NCBI RefSeq assembly: GCF_052103615.1
Contig: NZ_JBQEKA010000027.1
Location: 1-36,510 of the forward strand
Source of the DNA: Kerstersia sp052103615
GTDB lineage: Bacteria > Pseudomonadota > Gammaproteobacteria > Burkholderiales > Burkholderiaceae_B
Direction: 5' to 3'
DNA: 36,510 nt
Part shown: in pieces, positions 21,737-29,546 of the stretch
Layout: every line of letters starts with the position of its first letter
Numbering within the stretch: position 1 is the stretch's first letter
Made by a program: the position numbers and the translations under genes
The notes under the pieces: generated by a model
Told to the model about the DNA's origin: nothing
The model's database searches: none
Seen by the model: only the letters and a program-made list of their open reading frames with translations

Positions 21737-23477
21737 CCCTGCTGCTTCTTCGCGCATTGCCTGGACGAAATGGCTGCCTATCCTTGCATGGGGGCGGGCC
21801 TACGATAGCCGCCAATTCGGTGGCGACCTGCTGGCAGCTGGGATTGTGACCTTGATGCTGATCCCGCAAAGCCTGGCTTACGCCATGCTGGCTGGCTTGC
21901 CGCCGCAAGCCGGGCTTTATGCCAGCATGCTGCCCTTGCTGGCTTATGCGGTATTCGGCAGCAGCCGCACCCTGGCGGTGGGGCCGGCGGCCGTGACATC
22001 GCTGATGACGGCCACGGCCATTGGCCAACTGGCCGTGCCAGGCACCCCGGCATACTGGGAAGCGGCCTTGGTGCTGGCCTTGCTGTCAGGCGGCATCTTG
22101 CTGCTCATGGGGTTGCTGCGTCTGGGGTGGCTTGCGAATTTTCTGGGGCACCCTGTCATTGCGGGTTTTATTGCGGCGTCCGGGCTGCTGATCGCCGTTG
22201 GCCAGGCCAGGCATGTGTTGGGGATTCATGCCCAGGGTGATACCTTGCCGGTCTTGTTGCCGGCGCTTTGGCGCCAACTGCCGGCGGTCAACTGGCCCAC
22301 GCTGGCGCTGGGGGTGGGGGCGCTCGTTTTTCTCTGGTGGTCCCGGCAGCGCCTGGGGCGCCGTTTGCGGGCCTGGGGGTGGCGGCCAGGGCTGGCGGAA
22401 GTGCTGGGCCGCTCAGCGCCGGTATTGGCCATTGCCGTCACAACGCTGGCGGTCTGGGCCTGGGATTTGCAGGCCCAGGGCGTGCAGGTGGTGGGCGCCG
22501 TGCCGCAAGGCCTGCCGCCGCTGGCCTGGCCCAGCTGGAATCCTTCGTTGTGGTCAGCGCTGGCCATGCCGGCTTTATTGCTTAGCCTGGTGGGGTTTGC
22601 AGAATCCGTGTCTGTGGGGCAAACACTTGCCGCACGGCGGCGTCAGCGGGTTGAACCCGATCAGGAATTGGTGGCGCTGGGGGCAAGCAATGTGGCCGCT
22701 GCGTTCAGCGGCGGCTTGCCTGTGACTGGCGGTTTTTCCCGTTCTGTTGTTAATTTTGATGCCGGCGCCCGGACGCCGGCTGCCGGTGTCTATACCGCGC
22801 TGGGCATTGCGCTGGCCGCCGTATTGCTGACGCCCTTGCTGCATTATCTGCCGCAGGCAACGCTGGCTGCTACAGTGATTGTGGCCGTGCTGTCCCTGGT
22901 GGATGTCGCAGTGTTCCGCCGCATCTGGGAATATTCCCGCTTTGATTTTTCCGTCGCTGCCGCCACGCTGCTGCTGACTTTGCTGGCCGGGGTGGAAACA
23001 GGCCTGGTCGCGGGCGTGGTGCTGGCGCTGGCCTTGCATCTGTACCGCAGCAGCCGGCCCCATGTGGCGGAAGTTGGCCAGGTGCCTGGAACTGAACATT
23101 TCCGCAATGTCCGGCGGCATACGGTCACGACCTGTGACGCTGTGCTGGGCCTGCGGGTGGATGAAAGCCTGTATTTCGCCAATGCGCGCTATCTGGAAGA
23201 TTGCATTAACGATGCCGTGGCGCGGCGCCAGGCGCTCAAACACGTGGTGCTGCAGTGCTCCGCCATCAATAATATCGACGCGAGCGCGTTGGCCAGCCTG
23301 GAAATGATAGAGGTGCGGCTGAGAGATGCAGGCATCTGCCTGCATCTCTCAGAGGTCAAGGGGCCGGTGATGGACCGCTTGGCCAACACCGCATTTTTGC
23401 GATGTCTGAGCGGGCAGGTGTTCCTGACTCATTATCAGGCCATTGCCGCGCTGGCGCCCGGTGGATTGAGCCAGTGA
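21726..23477 (+). CDS. SulP family inorganic anion transporter with STAS domain
   Basis: This is a 583-residue secondary transporter. ATG 21726 is chosen because MNRNPAASSR precedes the conserved WLPILAWGRAYDSRQFGGDL; TTG 21648 or ATG 21672/21675 are in-frame alternatives. It has the SulP signature IPQSLAYAMLAGLPPQAGLY, then FLGHPVIAGFIAASGLLIAV and LVGFAESVSVGQTLAARRRQ. A cytoplasmic STAS domain follows (about residues 449-575; VDESLYFANARYLED, LQCSAINNIDASALASLE). SulP proteins carry sulfate, bicarbonate, dicarboxylates or other anions; the substrate is not determinable here. The gene has no ribosome site and overlaps a Cys-containing upstream ORF. A 15-bp inverted repeat lies within the STAS coding sequence. 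Confidence 0.92.
   Translation: MNRNPAASSRIAWTKWLPILAWGRAYDSRQFGGDLLAAGIVTLMLIPQSLAYAMLAGLPPQAGLYASMLPLLAYAVFGSSRTLAVGPAAVTSLMTATAIGQLAVPGTPAYWEAALVLALLSGGILLLMGLLRLGWLANFLGHPVIAGFIAASGLLIAVGQARHVLGIHAQGDTLPVLLPALWRQLPAVNWPTLALGVGALVFLWWSRQRLGRRLRAWGWRPGLAEVLGRSAPVLAIAVTTLAVWAWDLQAQGVQVVGAVPQGLPPLAWPSWNPSLWSALAMPALLLSLVGFAESVSVGQTLAARRRQRVEPDQELVALGASNVAAAFSGGLPVTGGFSRSVVNFDAGARTPAAGVYTALGIALAAVLLTPLLHYLPQATLAATVIVAVLSLVDVAVFRRIWEYSRFDFSVAAATLLLTLLAGVETGLVAGVVLALALHLYRSSRPHVAEVGQVPGTEHFRNVRRHTVTTCDAVLGLRVDESLYFANARYLEDCINDAVARRQALKHVVLQCSAINNIDASALASLEMIEVRLRDAGICLHLSEVKGPVMDRLANTAFLRCLSGQVFLTHYQAIAALAPGGLSQ
23319..23352. repeat. 15-bp perfect inverted repeat inside the SulP STAS coding region
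   Basis: CTGAGAGATGCAGGC (23319-23333) is followed by ATCT and the exact reverse complement (23338-23352). It encodes about residues 531-542 of the transporter (LRDAGICLHLSE). There is no T tract, so it is not a standard terminator. Confidence 0.8.
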
Positions 23478-23537
23478 GCGCATGAGTGCCAGCGGCGCGG
23501 GCCGAATGGCGCGGGTGTGCGCGCAAGACCAGAGGCT

Positions 23538-23552
23538 CGCCATACAATGGCG
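23538..23552 (+). promoter_or_regulatory. dusA -10 region within a small palindrome
   Basis: CGCCATACAATGGCG is a perfect 6-bp palindrome around ACA and contains a TACAAT -10-like hexamer (23543-23548). Transcription would begin near 23555, giving a 5' UTR of about 28 nt to ATG 23583. No clear -35 is seen. Confidence 0.4.
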
Positions 23553-23582
23553 CTCTTTCCCCTCCCAAAGAGAATGTGCCGT

Positions 23583-24557
23583 ATGTCCCTGGTTTCCTCG
23601 GATGCCTGGCGCCTGTGTGTGGCGCCGATGATAGATGTGACGGACCGTCATTGCCGTTTTTTTCACCGGCTGCTGGCGCCGCGCGCCTTGCTTTATACCG
23701 AGATGATTACGACCGGGGCCTTGTTGCACGGGGATGCGGCACGGCATTTGGAATACGATGCCGCCGAGCATCCTGTCGCCCTGCAACTGGGCGGCAGCGA
23801 GCCGCAGGCGCTGGCGCAAGCCGCCAGGCTGGGCGAGCAGGCTGGCTATGATGAAATCAATCTGAACTGCGGCTGTCCGTCTGAGCGCGTGCAGCAAGGG
23901 GCATTCGGCGCTTGCCTGATGGCTGAGCCGCAATTGGTGGCGGATTGCATTCGTGCCATGCGCGAGGCCGTTCAGGTGCCGGTGACGATCAAACATAGGC
24001 TGGGTCTGGATGACGAACAGAGCTACGGTTTTGTGCGCGATTTCGTGGGCATCCAGTATGAGGCGGGGTGCCGGGTATTTGTCGTGCATGCGCGCAATGC
24101 CGTGCTGAAAGGGCTGTCACCCAAGGAAAACCGCCAGATTCCGCCGTTGCGCTATGCCTTTGCCCGGCAGCTCAAACAGGATTTTCCAGATTGCGTCATT
24201 GTGCTTAATGGCGGATTGGCGACAGCCGAGCAGGCGCAAACCGAGTGCCAGGGGCTGGACGGAGTCATGCTGGGCCGTGCCGCCTGGCATCAGCCGGAAG
24301 TCTTGCGTGAACTGTCACAGCGTTTCTGGCCGGAAGCAGCCGTGTTGGAAGATGCAGAGGTGCTGCGGCGTTATACCGCTTACACCGAACGCATGGTGGC
24401 CCAGGGCGTGCCCATGCGCATTCTGGTCAGGCCGCTGCTGGGCTGGGGCAATGGCCGCAAGGGCGCGCGGCGCTGGCGCCAGATGCTGTCCGATCACCGG
24501 CTGTTGAGTCAGGAAGACCCCGCTTTGCTGCTGCGTGCCTGGGAACAGGTGGCTTAA
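23583..24557 (+). CDS. dusA: tRNA-dihydrouridine(20/20a) synthase DusA
   Basis: This flavoenzyme reduces uridine 20/20a in the tRNA D-loop. ATG 23583 (MSLVSSDAWRLCVAPMIDVT) is chosen because an AAAGAGA ribosome site precedes it by about 9 nt; ATG 23574 and 23547 are in frame. The 324-residue protein has APMIDVTDRHCRFF (14-27), INLNCGCPSERVQ with catalytic Cys98, FGACLM, and IKHRLGLDD. HARNAVLKGLSPKENRQIPP is diagnostic of the DusA branch rather than DusB/C. The 5' end of dusA is a known island integration site; here it is intact and no integrase is nearby. A strong terminator follows. Confidence 0.94.
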   Translation: MSLVSSDAWRLCVAPMIDVTDRHCRFFHRLLAPRALLYTEMITTGALLHGDAARHLEYDAAEHPVALQLGGSEPQALAQAARLGEQAGYDEINLNCGCPSERVQQGAFGACLMAEPQLVADCIRAMREAVQVPVTIKHRLGLDDEQSYGFVRDFVGIQYEAGCRVFVVHARNAVLKGLSPKENRQIPPLRYAFARQLKQDFPDCVIVLNGGLATAEQAQTECQGLDGVMLGRAAWHQPEVLRELSQRFWPEAAVLEDAEVLRRYTAYTERMVAQGVPMRILVRPLLGWGNGRKGARRWRQMLSDHRLLSQEDPALLLRAWEQVA

Positions 24558-24573
24558 GCCGGGGCAAGCCGCA

Positions 24574-24656
24574 AAGTCTGGGCGGTCAGTGTGGGCGATC
24601 AGTCTGAGCAGGTAAATCTTGGCAGATAAATCTGGGCAGATAAATCTGGGCAGGTA
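24574..24656. repeat. Six tandem ~14-bp degenerate repeats downstream of dusA
   Basis: The units read AAGTCTGGGCGGTC (24574-24587), AGTGTGGGCGATC (24588-24600), AGTCTGAGCAGGTA (24601-24614), AATCTTGGCAGATA (24615-24628), AATCTGGGCAGATA (24629-24642) and AATCTGGGCAGGTA (24643-24656). They are head to tail with no spacers and become more alike toward the right. They sit between the dusA stop and its terminator. Confidence 0.88.
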
Positions 24657-24659
24657 TCA

Positions 24660-24699
24660 GGCGCCAGGTAGCCGATGTCTGGCACCTGGCGCCTTTTTT
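24660..24699 (+). terminator. Intrinsic terminator of dusA
   Basis: GGCGCCAGGT (24660-24669) pairs perfectly with ACCTGGCGCC (24684-24693) across a 14-nt loop and is followed by six T (24694-24699). Confidence 0.9.
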
Positions 24700-24711
24700 G
24701 CGCCGCGCATG

Positions 24712-24744
24712 AAAAACGCCTGTCCGGCAGGGCCGGGCAGGCGT
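24712..24744 (-). terminator. Intrinsic terminator of the CBS gene
   Basis: Read leftward, ACGCCTG-C-CCGGC and GCCGG-A-CAGGCGT form a stem with one mismatch and a 3-nt loop (24716-24744), followed by a run of five T on the minus strand (24716-24712). It serves the leftward yihY-CBS transcript, back to back with the dusA terminator. Confidence 0.85.
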
Positions 24745-24767
24745 TGCGTGCCGAAGAAAGGCGGCGC

Positions 24768-25235
24768 TTATTGCGGTTCGTCTGCCGCTGCCGTATCTTC
24801 GTTGGGCCAGGCGCGGATATAGGCCTTGAGCATTTTGTTTTCAAATTGCTGGGCGGACACCACGGCTTGCGCCATATCGAAGAAAGAAATCACGCCTTGC
24901 AGCGTCGGGCCATCCATCACCGGCACATAGCGGGTGCGTTTTTCCAGCATGAGCCGCTGGACTTCATCGGCGCTGGTATTGGGCGATACGCTGATTGGCG
25001 CGTCATCCATGATGGAACGGATGGTGGTGTCACCGACATTGCCGGCGCGTTCATGCAGCAGGCGGATGATTTCACGGAAGGTAAGCATGCCTGCAAGCGT
25101 GCCGTGCTCCATGATGACCAGCGAACCGATATCGTGTTCGCTCATGGTGGTGATGGCTTGCGCGACGGGCGTATCCGGGGTCGCGGTATAAAGCGTGTCG
25201 CCTTTGACACGCAGGATTTCACTGACTTTTAGCAT
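24768..25235 (-). CDS. Tandem CBS-domain protein
   Basis: The 155-residue soluble protein consists of two CBS motifs: residues 1-65 (VSEILRVKGDTLYTATPDTP, GSLVIMEHGTLAGMLTFREI) and 70-128 (SIMDDAPISVSPNTSADEVQ, RYVPVMDGPTLQGVISFFDM). CBS pairs bind adenine nucleotides or SAM and act as regulatory modules. Its start overlaps the end of the YihY gene by 17 bp, so its translation is probably coupled to that membrane protein, hinting at a shared role. The direct partner is not known. Confidence 0.9.
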   Translation of the reverse strand: MLKVSEILRVKGDTLYTATPDTPVAQAITTMSEHDIGSLVIMEHGTLAGMLTFREIIRLLHERAGNVGDTTIRSIMDDAPISVSPNTSADEVQRLMLEKRTRYVPVMDGPTLQGVISFFDMAQAVVSAQQFENKMLKAYIRAWPNEDTAAADEPQ

Positions 25236-26563
25236 GGCGGGACTCCTCGCTGTTTATCGAGGGACGGGATAGGAAAGCGGTAATGGGCGGGGCATTCTGG
25301 TCATGCGCCAGGCCCGCGAGCGTATCGGCGAGATTGCCGGACAGCAGTTCGTCCAGCGTGGTTTCCGGCCCATATTGGCCCAGTGCATTGGCTGTGGCCT
25401 GCATCAGCGGCTCGCCGTCCTGATGCGATAGCGCGGCGGTACGGGTGAGCAGCAGGCGGTCAACCAGCGGGCCGATGGTGGTGCGGCGCGGGTCGCTGCT
25501 CAAGACCCAGCGCTCCTTGCCGCGAATGCGCGCCGGGGCGGCCAGGCCGAGATCCTGCAATGCCGCCAGGGCGGTATCCAGGTCTTCCGGGTGAATGGCC
25601 AGCGCGGCACAGGATTCTCTCTGGCTGAGGCCCTGGCCTTGCTGGCTCCAGTCGGCGTACAGCGCCTGCAGCACGGTGATGGTATCCAGATAGGCGGCGC
25701 CGGCAGGCCGGGCTTCGGTCGCCAGGCCATAGAGGCGAATGCCAGGCAGCGATGCCGTCAGCACAGCCCCGGCCATGACGGCCAGCCAGGACAGGTAAAT
25801 CCACAGCAGGAAGACCGGCACGGCGGCAAAGGCGCCGTAAATCACGGTATAGCTGGGGAACTGGCTGATGTAATAGGCAAAGCCTGCTTTCATCGTTTCC
25901 AGCACGATGGCGGTTGCAAAGCCGCCAATGGCGGCATCGCGCCAATTGACGGCGCGATTGGGCACGACCACGAACAGCGCGGTGAAAGCCAGCCCGGTCA
26001 AGAGGACAGGCAGCACGGACAGCGCGATGTTGATCAGCGGCGACAGGTCGCCTGCCAGGCCCATGGACGTGCGGGCCAGTACCGAGGTGGCCCAGAGACT
26101 GCCGCCCAGTACCAGCGGCCCCAGACTGATAACCGCCCAATAGACCAGGATGCGCTGATGCAGCGGGCGCTGGCGCGAGACATGCCAGATGTCATTGAGC
26201 GCGGAATCTATGGTCATGATCAGCATGACCGAGGTCACGATCAGGAACAGACTGCCTATGGCCGTCAGTTTTGACGCCTGCTGGGCGAACTGATTGAGAT
26301 ATTCCATGATGTCCGCCGATACTTCGGCAGGCATCAGGTTGCTGGACAGATAATCTTCCAGCGCCTGGCGGAAATCGGAGAACAGTGGAAAGGCCGTGAA
26401 GAGCGATAGCACCACGGCCAGCAAGGGCACGATGGCCAGNNNNNNNNNNGAGGCGTTCGCCCGCAATGCGGTCAACGGCAAAACCCAGCAGTCTTCCTAC
26501 CCGGCCAATGGCGGTTGGCTGGGGCGGCGGCGGGCTGTCGGAGGGTTGGTCGGTGGCGCTCAT
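25219..26563 (-). CDS. YihY/BrkB family inner-membrane protein, interrupted by an assembly gap
   Basis: The protein starts at ATG 26563 (MSATDQPSDSPPPPQ) and reaches DRIAGERL. It then hits 10 Ns (26440-26449) and resumes as LAIVPLLAVVLSLFTAFPLF in a frame offset relative to a 10-base gap. Family homologues carry about 12 residues here (a QVAGSLTFTTV-like segment), so the true missing DNA is probably near 36 bp and the gene is likely intact. The body has six hydrophobic segments, with DSALNDIWHVSRQRP, VPNRAVNWRDAAIGGF and FPSYTVIYGAFAAVPVFLLW typical of YihY. A cytoplasmic winged-helix-like C-terminal domain (about the last 150 residues) follows. The function is unknown; the old RNase BN name for E. 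coli YihY is not supported. It overlaps the CBS gene by 17 bp. Confidence 0.88.
26440..26449. other. Assembly gap (10 N)
   Basis: Ten consecutive Ns fall within the YihY coding sequence. Codon phase on the two sides requires the true gap length to be a multiple of 3, so 10 is only a placeholder. Confidence 0.99.
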
Positions 26564-26597
26564 TCGAAGATAATAGCAGCATGAATGATCAACTCAA
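26546..26597. promoter_or_regulatory. Overlapping divergent promoters of selO and yihY, both apparently leaderless
   Basis: Only 17 bp (26564-26580) separate the two ATGs. Rightward: TTGGTC (26546-26551), 17-bp spacer, GATAAT (26569-26574), with a predicted start at or next to the selO ATG at 26581. Leftward: TTGAGT (26597-26592), 16-bp spacer, TATTAT (26575-26570), with a predicted start at or next to the yihY ATG at 26563. The same AT-rich core serves as -10 on both strands. No ribosome site fits either gene. Confidence 0.5.
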
Positions 26598-28086
26598 GCC
26601 CCAAATAGGCACTGCCGCATCTCTTGAACAATTGCGGGTGCGCAACAGCTATGCCGCATTGCCCGAGGATTTCTATTCCCGTGTGCGGCCTATGCCGCTG
26701 CGGACAGCGCGGATGCTGCATGTGAACCCCGAGGGCGGCGCGCTGCTGGGCCTGGCGCCAGAGGCTTTGCAAAACGATGCTGCGCTGCAGGTCCTGTCGG
26801 GCGCCACGCCATTCCCTGGCGGCGAAAGCGTGGCTGCCGTTTACAGCGGCCACCAGTTCGGCGTCTGGGCCGGGCAGTTGGGCGATGGGCGGGCGCATTT
26901 GCTGGCGGAAGTTGAAGGGCCGAACGGCAGTTGGGAAGTCCAGCTGAAGGGGTCCGGGCGCACCCCGTATTCGCGCATGGGGGACGGGCGCGCGGTGTTG
27001 CGCTCTTCGGTGCGGGAATATCTGGCAGCCGAGGCCATGCATGGTCTGGGCATTCCGACCACACGGTCTTTGGCGCTGGTGACTTCCGATGACCCGGTGC
27101 GCCGCGAAACCATGGAGACGGCCGCCATTGTGACGCGCCTGGCCCCCAGTTTTGTCCGCTTCGGCTCATTTGAACATTGGTATGCGCAACGGCGCGCGGG
27201 TCTGTTGCAGCGCCTGTGCGATGACATCATCGACCGTTTCTACCCGGAATGCCGGGCAGGAGGGGGCGGCAATGAGGCCGTGGTGGCGCGCTGGCTGGCG
27301 GCCGTGACAGACAGAACAGCCGCGCTGATGGCGGATTGGCTGTCCGTAGGGTTTTGCCACGGCGTGATGAATACCGACAATATGTCTATTCTGGGGCTGA
27401 CCATAGATTACGGCCCCTACGCTTTCATGGATGGCTTCAAGGCCAACCATATCTGCAATCATTCGGATCATGAAGGCCGCTACGCCTGGAATGCGCAGCC
27501 TGCCGTGGCGCACTGGAATCTGTTCCGGCTGGCTGAAGCGCTGCAGCCTTTGGTGCCGGACGCGGAAGTGCTGCGCGACGCCGTGCGGGGTTACGAGGCC
27601 GATTTCATGCGCCACTGGCGCGAACGCCAGCGCCGCAAGCTGGGTTTGGCGCAATGGCGCGCCGAAGAAGATGACACCCTGATGGATGGCCTGTGGCGTC
27701 AGATGCACACATCCGGGGCCGATTTCACCTTGAGCTTCCGCGCGCTGGCCAATGTGGCGCAAGGCGACACCAGCCCGTTCCTGGACCAGTTCGTTGACCG
27801 GGCCGGGGCGGCGCAATGGCTGCAAACCTATCAGGCCCGTCTGGCGCAGGATGGCCAGGCGCCGGATGCCGTCGCCGCCGCCATGAATCGCGCCAATCCG
27901 CTGTATGTCTTGCGCAATCACCTGGCGGAACTGGCAATCCGGGCGGCCGAGCAGGGGGATGCCGGCGAAATCGACCGTTTGCTGGATTGCCTGCGCAATC
28001 CCTGGGATGCCAGGCCCGGTTTGGAGCACTATGCCCGGCAGGCGCCTGACTGGTCTGCGGGGCTGGTCATCAGTTGTTCGTCCTGA
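26581..28086 (+). CDS. selO: SelO/YdiU pseudokinase-type protein adenylyltransferase
   Basis: This is a 501-residue SelO-family AMPylase, which transfers AMP from ATP to Ser/Thr/Tyr of target proteins in redox stress. Conserved parts are GGESVAAVYSGHQFGVWAGQ (80-99), VQLKGSGRTPYSRMGDGRAV with Lys123, and Glu146 in SSVREYLAAEAM. CHGVMNTDNMSILGLTIDYG carries Asp266, Asn267 and Asp276, corresponding to D252, N253 and D262 of P. syringae SelO. The C-terminus CSS is typical of bacterial members, with Cys where eukaryotic SelO has selenocysteine. ATG 26581 (MNDQLKPQ) lies 17 bp from the divergent yihY start and lacks a ribosome site. Confidence 0.94.
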   Translation: MNDQLKPQIGTAASLEQLRVRNSYAALPEDFYSRVRPMPLRTARMLHVNPEGGALLGLAPEALQNDAALQVLSGATPFPGGESVAAVYSGHQFGVWAGQLGDGRAHLLAEVEGPNGSWEVQLKGSGRTPYSRMGDGRAVLRSSVREYLAAEAMHGLGIPTTRSLALVTSDDPVRRETMETAAIVTRLAPSFVRFGSFEHWYAQRRAGLLQRLCDDIIDRFYPECRAGGGGNEAVVARWLAAVTDRTAALMADWLSVGFCHGVMNTDNMSILGLTIDYGPYAFMDGFKANHICNHSDHEGRYAWNAQPAVAHWNLFRLAEALQPLVPDAEVLRDAVRGYEADFMRHWRERQRRKLGLAQWRAEEDDTLMDGLWRQMHTSGADFTLSFRALANVAQGDTSPFLDQFVDRAGAAQWLQTYQARLAQDGQAPDAVAAAMNRANPLYVLRNHLAELAIRAAEQGDAGEIDRLLDCLRNPWDARPGLEHYARQAPDWSAGLVISCSS

Positions 28087-28205
28087 AAATGTCATAATGC
28101 GGCAGTTCGGCGTGCCGCAGCGGCGGCAATGCGCCAGGGCGTGTGCTGTCAGCCTACCTCGATATTCGCCTTTTTTAAGTCTCTTGCTTTTTTAGAGTCC
28201 TGCTC
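28087..28205 (+). promoter_or_regulatory. aroC upstream region: extended -10 and hairpin
   Basis: An extended -10 box, TGTCATAAT, lies at 28090-28098. It is followed at once by a 7-bp hairpin TGCGGCA/TGCCGCA (28098-28119). The leader of about 100 nt contains T-rich stretches (TTTTTTAAG and CTTTTTTAG), and no strong ribosome site precedes ATG 28206. Confidence 0.45.
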
Positions 28206-29279
28206 ATGTCCGGTAACACCCTAGGAAAACTGTTTTGCGTGACGAACTTCGGTGAGTCCCACGGGCCAGCCATCGGCTGTGTCGTTGATGGCTGTCCGCC
28301 AGGGCTGCCGCTGTCCGTGGAGGATATCCAGCTGCAACTGGATCGCCGCCGTCCCGGCACCTCGCGCCATGTCACGCAGCGCCAGGAAGCAGACCAGGTC
28401 GAGATCCTGTCTGGCGTCTATGAAGGCCTGACCACAGGAACGCCCATCGGGCTGCTGATCCGCAATACGGACGCGCGCAGCAAGGATTACGGCAATATTC
28501 TGGATACTTTCCGGCCCGGCCATGCCGACTATGCCTACTGGAAAAAGTACGGCGTGCGGGATCCGCGCGGCGGCGGCCGTTCTTCCGCCCGCCTGACCGC
28601 CCCTACGGTGGCTGCCGGCGCGATTGCGCGCAAATGGCTGGAAGCCCGCTGCGGCGTGCGGGTGCGTGGCTATATGAGCCAATTGGGGCCCATCGCCATT
28701 CCCTTTGAATCCTGGGACGAGGTGGCCAACAACCCCTTTTATGCGCCCAACGCAAGCATCGTGCCGGAACTGGAAGCCTATATGGACCAGTTGCGCCGGG
28801 ATGGCGATTCGATCGGGGCGCGTATCGAAGTGGTGGCCGAAGGCGTGCCTGCGGGTTGGGGCGAGCCTATCTATGACCGCCTGGATGCGGATATCGCGCA
28901 TGCCATGATGGGGCTGAATGCGGTCAAAGGCGTTTCCATTGGCGCCGGTTTTGAATCCATCGCGCAGCGCGGCTCGGAACATGGCGATGAGCTGACGCCC
29001 GACGGTTTCCTGAGCAACCATGCCGGCGGCGTGCTGGGGGGAATTTCTTCGGGCCAGGCGGTCACGGTATCGCTGGCCATCAAGCCTACCTCCAGCATTC
29101 GGGTTATGCGCCAGTCGGTCAACCGGGCAGGCGAGCCGGTGGAAGTGCAGACGCTGGGGCGTCACGACCCTTGCGTAGGCATACGCGCCACACCGATAGC
29201 GGAAGCTTTGCTGGCCCTGGTGCTGGCCGATCATGCTCTGCGCCAACGCGGCCAGGCGGGCGAGACGGCGCAGGGCTGA
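28206..29279 (+). CDS. aroC: Chorismate synthase
   Basis: This enzyme makes chorismate from EPSP using reduced FMN, the last step of the shikimate pathway. The 357-residue length is typical. Motifs include GNTLGKLFCVTNFGESHGPA (3-22, the first signature), DRRRPGTSRHVTQRQEADQV, RDPRGGGRSSARLTAPTVAA near 118-137 (second signature) and GGISSGQAVTVSLAIKPTSS near 280-299. The start is ATG 28206 (MSGNTLG). It lies between selO and the leu genes; no operon link is evident. Confidence 0.97.
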   Translation: MSGNTLGKLFCVTNFGESHGPAIGCVVDGCPPGLPLSVEDIQLQLDRRRPGTSRHVTQRQEADQVEILSGVYEGLTTGTPIGLLIRNTDARSKDYGNILDTFRPGHADYAYWKKYGVRDPRGGGRSSARLTAPTVAAGAIARKWLEARCGVRVRGYMSQLGPIAIPFESWDEVANNPFYAPNASIVPELEAYMDQLRRDGDSIGARIEVVAEGVPAGWGEPIYDRLDADIAHAMMGLNAVKGVSIGAGFESIAQRGSEHGDELTPDGFLSNHAGGVLGGISSGQAVTVSLAIKPTSSIRVMRQSVNRAGEPVEVQTLGRHDPCVGIRATPIAEALLALVLADHALRQRGQAGETAQG

Positions 29280-29546
29280 TTTTGCGGCAGAGCGGGCGCT
29301 GGCGCCGCAGGGACGGGCTGGCGCAGATAGCGCCAGCGGCCAGGCGGTCTGTCAGAACCGTGTTTTTACAGCCTCTTTTTCTGTCTGGCAGCCTGTCCAA
29401 AAGACGGATTAACGGCCAGCCCCCATAGCCCCCAGGTGATTCGGCAGGCCCGGATTGTTTCCATGCTTGGCATAATGATTTCATGGCCTCACCGGGTGGC
29501 AAGCAGCGCAATCTGCGCCAGCCCCTTCAAGAAGCGAGTGAAAATC
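29280..29546. promoter_or_regulatory. aroC-leuC intergenic region: weak hairpin and leuC promoter
   Basis: An 8-bp perfect hairpin GCTGGCGC/GCGCCAGC (29317-29337) without an adjacent T run may end aroC transcription. An extended -10, TGGCATAAT (29468-29476), is the best leuC promoter candidate and puts the start near 29483. The leuC ribosome site is weak. A 27-codon frame starting at ATG 29484 overlaps the leuC start but is not leucine-rich. Confidence 0.45.

Noticed and set aside
23583..23700. Genomic island integrated at dusA
   Set aside because: The 5' end of dusA is a known attachment site, but the gene is intact and no integrase, repeat of the site or foreign genes are nearby.
24574..24656. 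CRISPR-like array
   Set aside because: Units are about 14 bp, degenerate and directly abutting with no spacers; no cas genes are present.
25219..26563. Frameshifted yihY pseudogene
   Set aside because: The frame change coincides exactly with an N run and codon phase on both sides fits a gap that is a multiple of three, so it is an assembly artefact.
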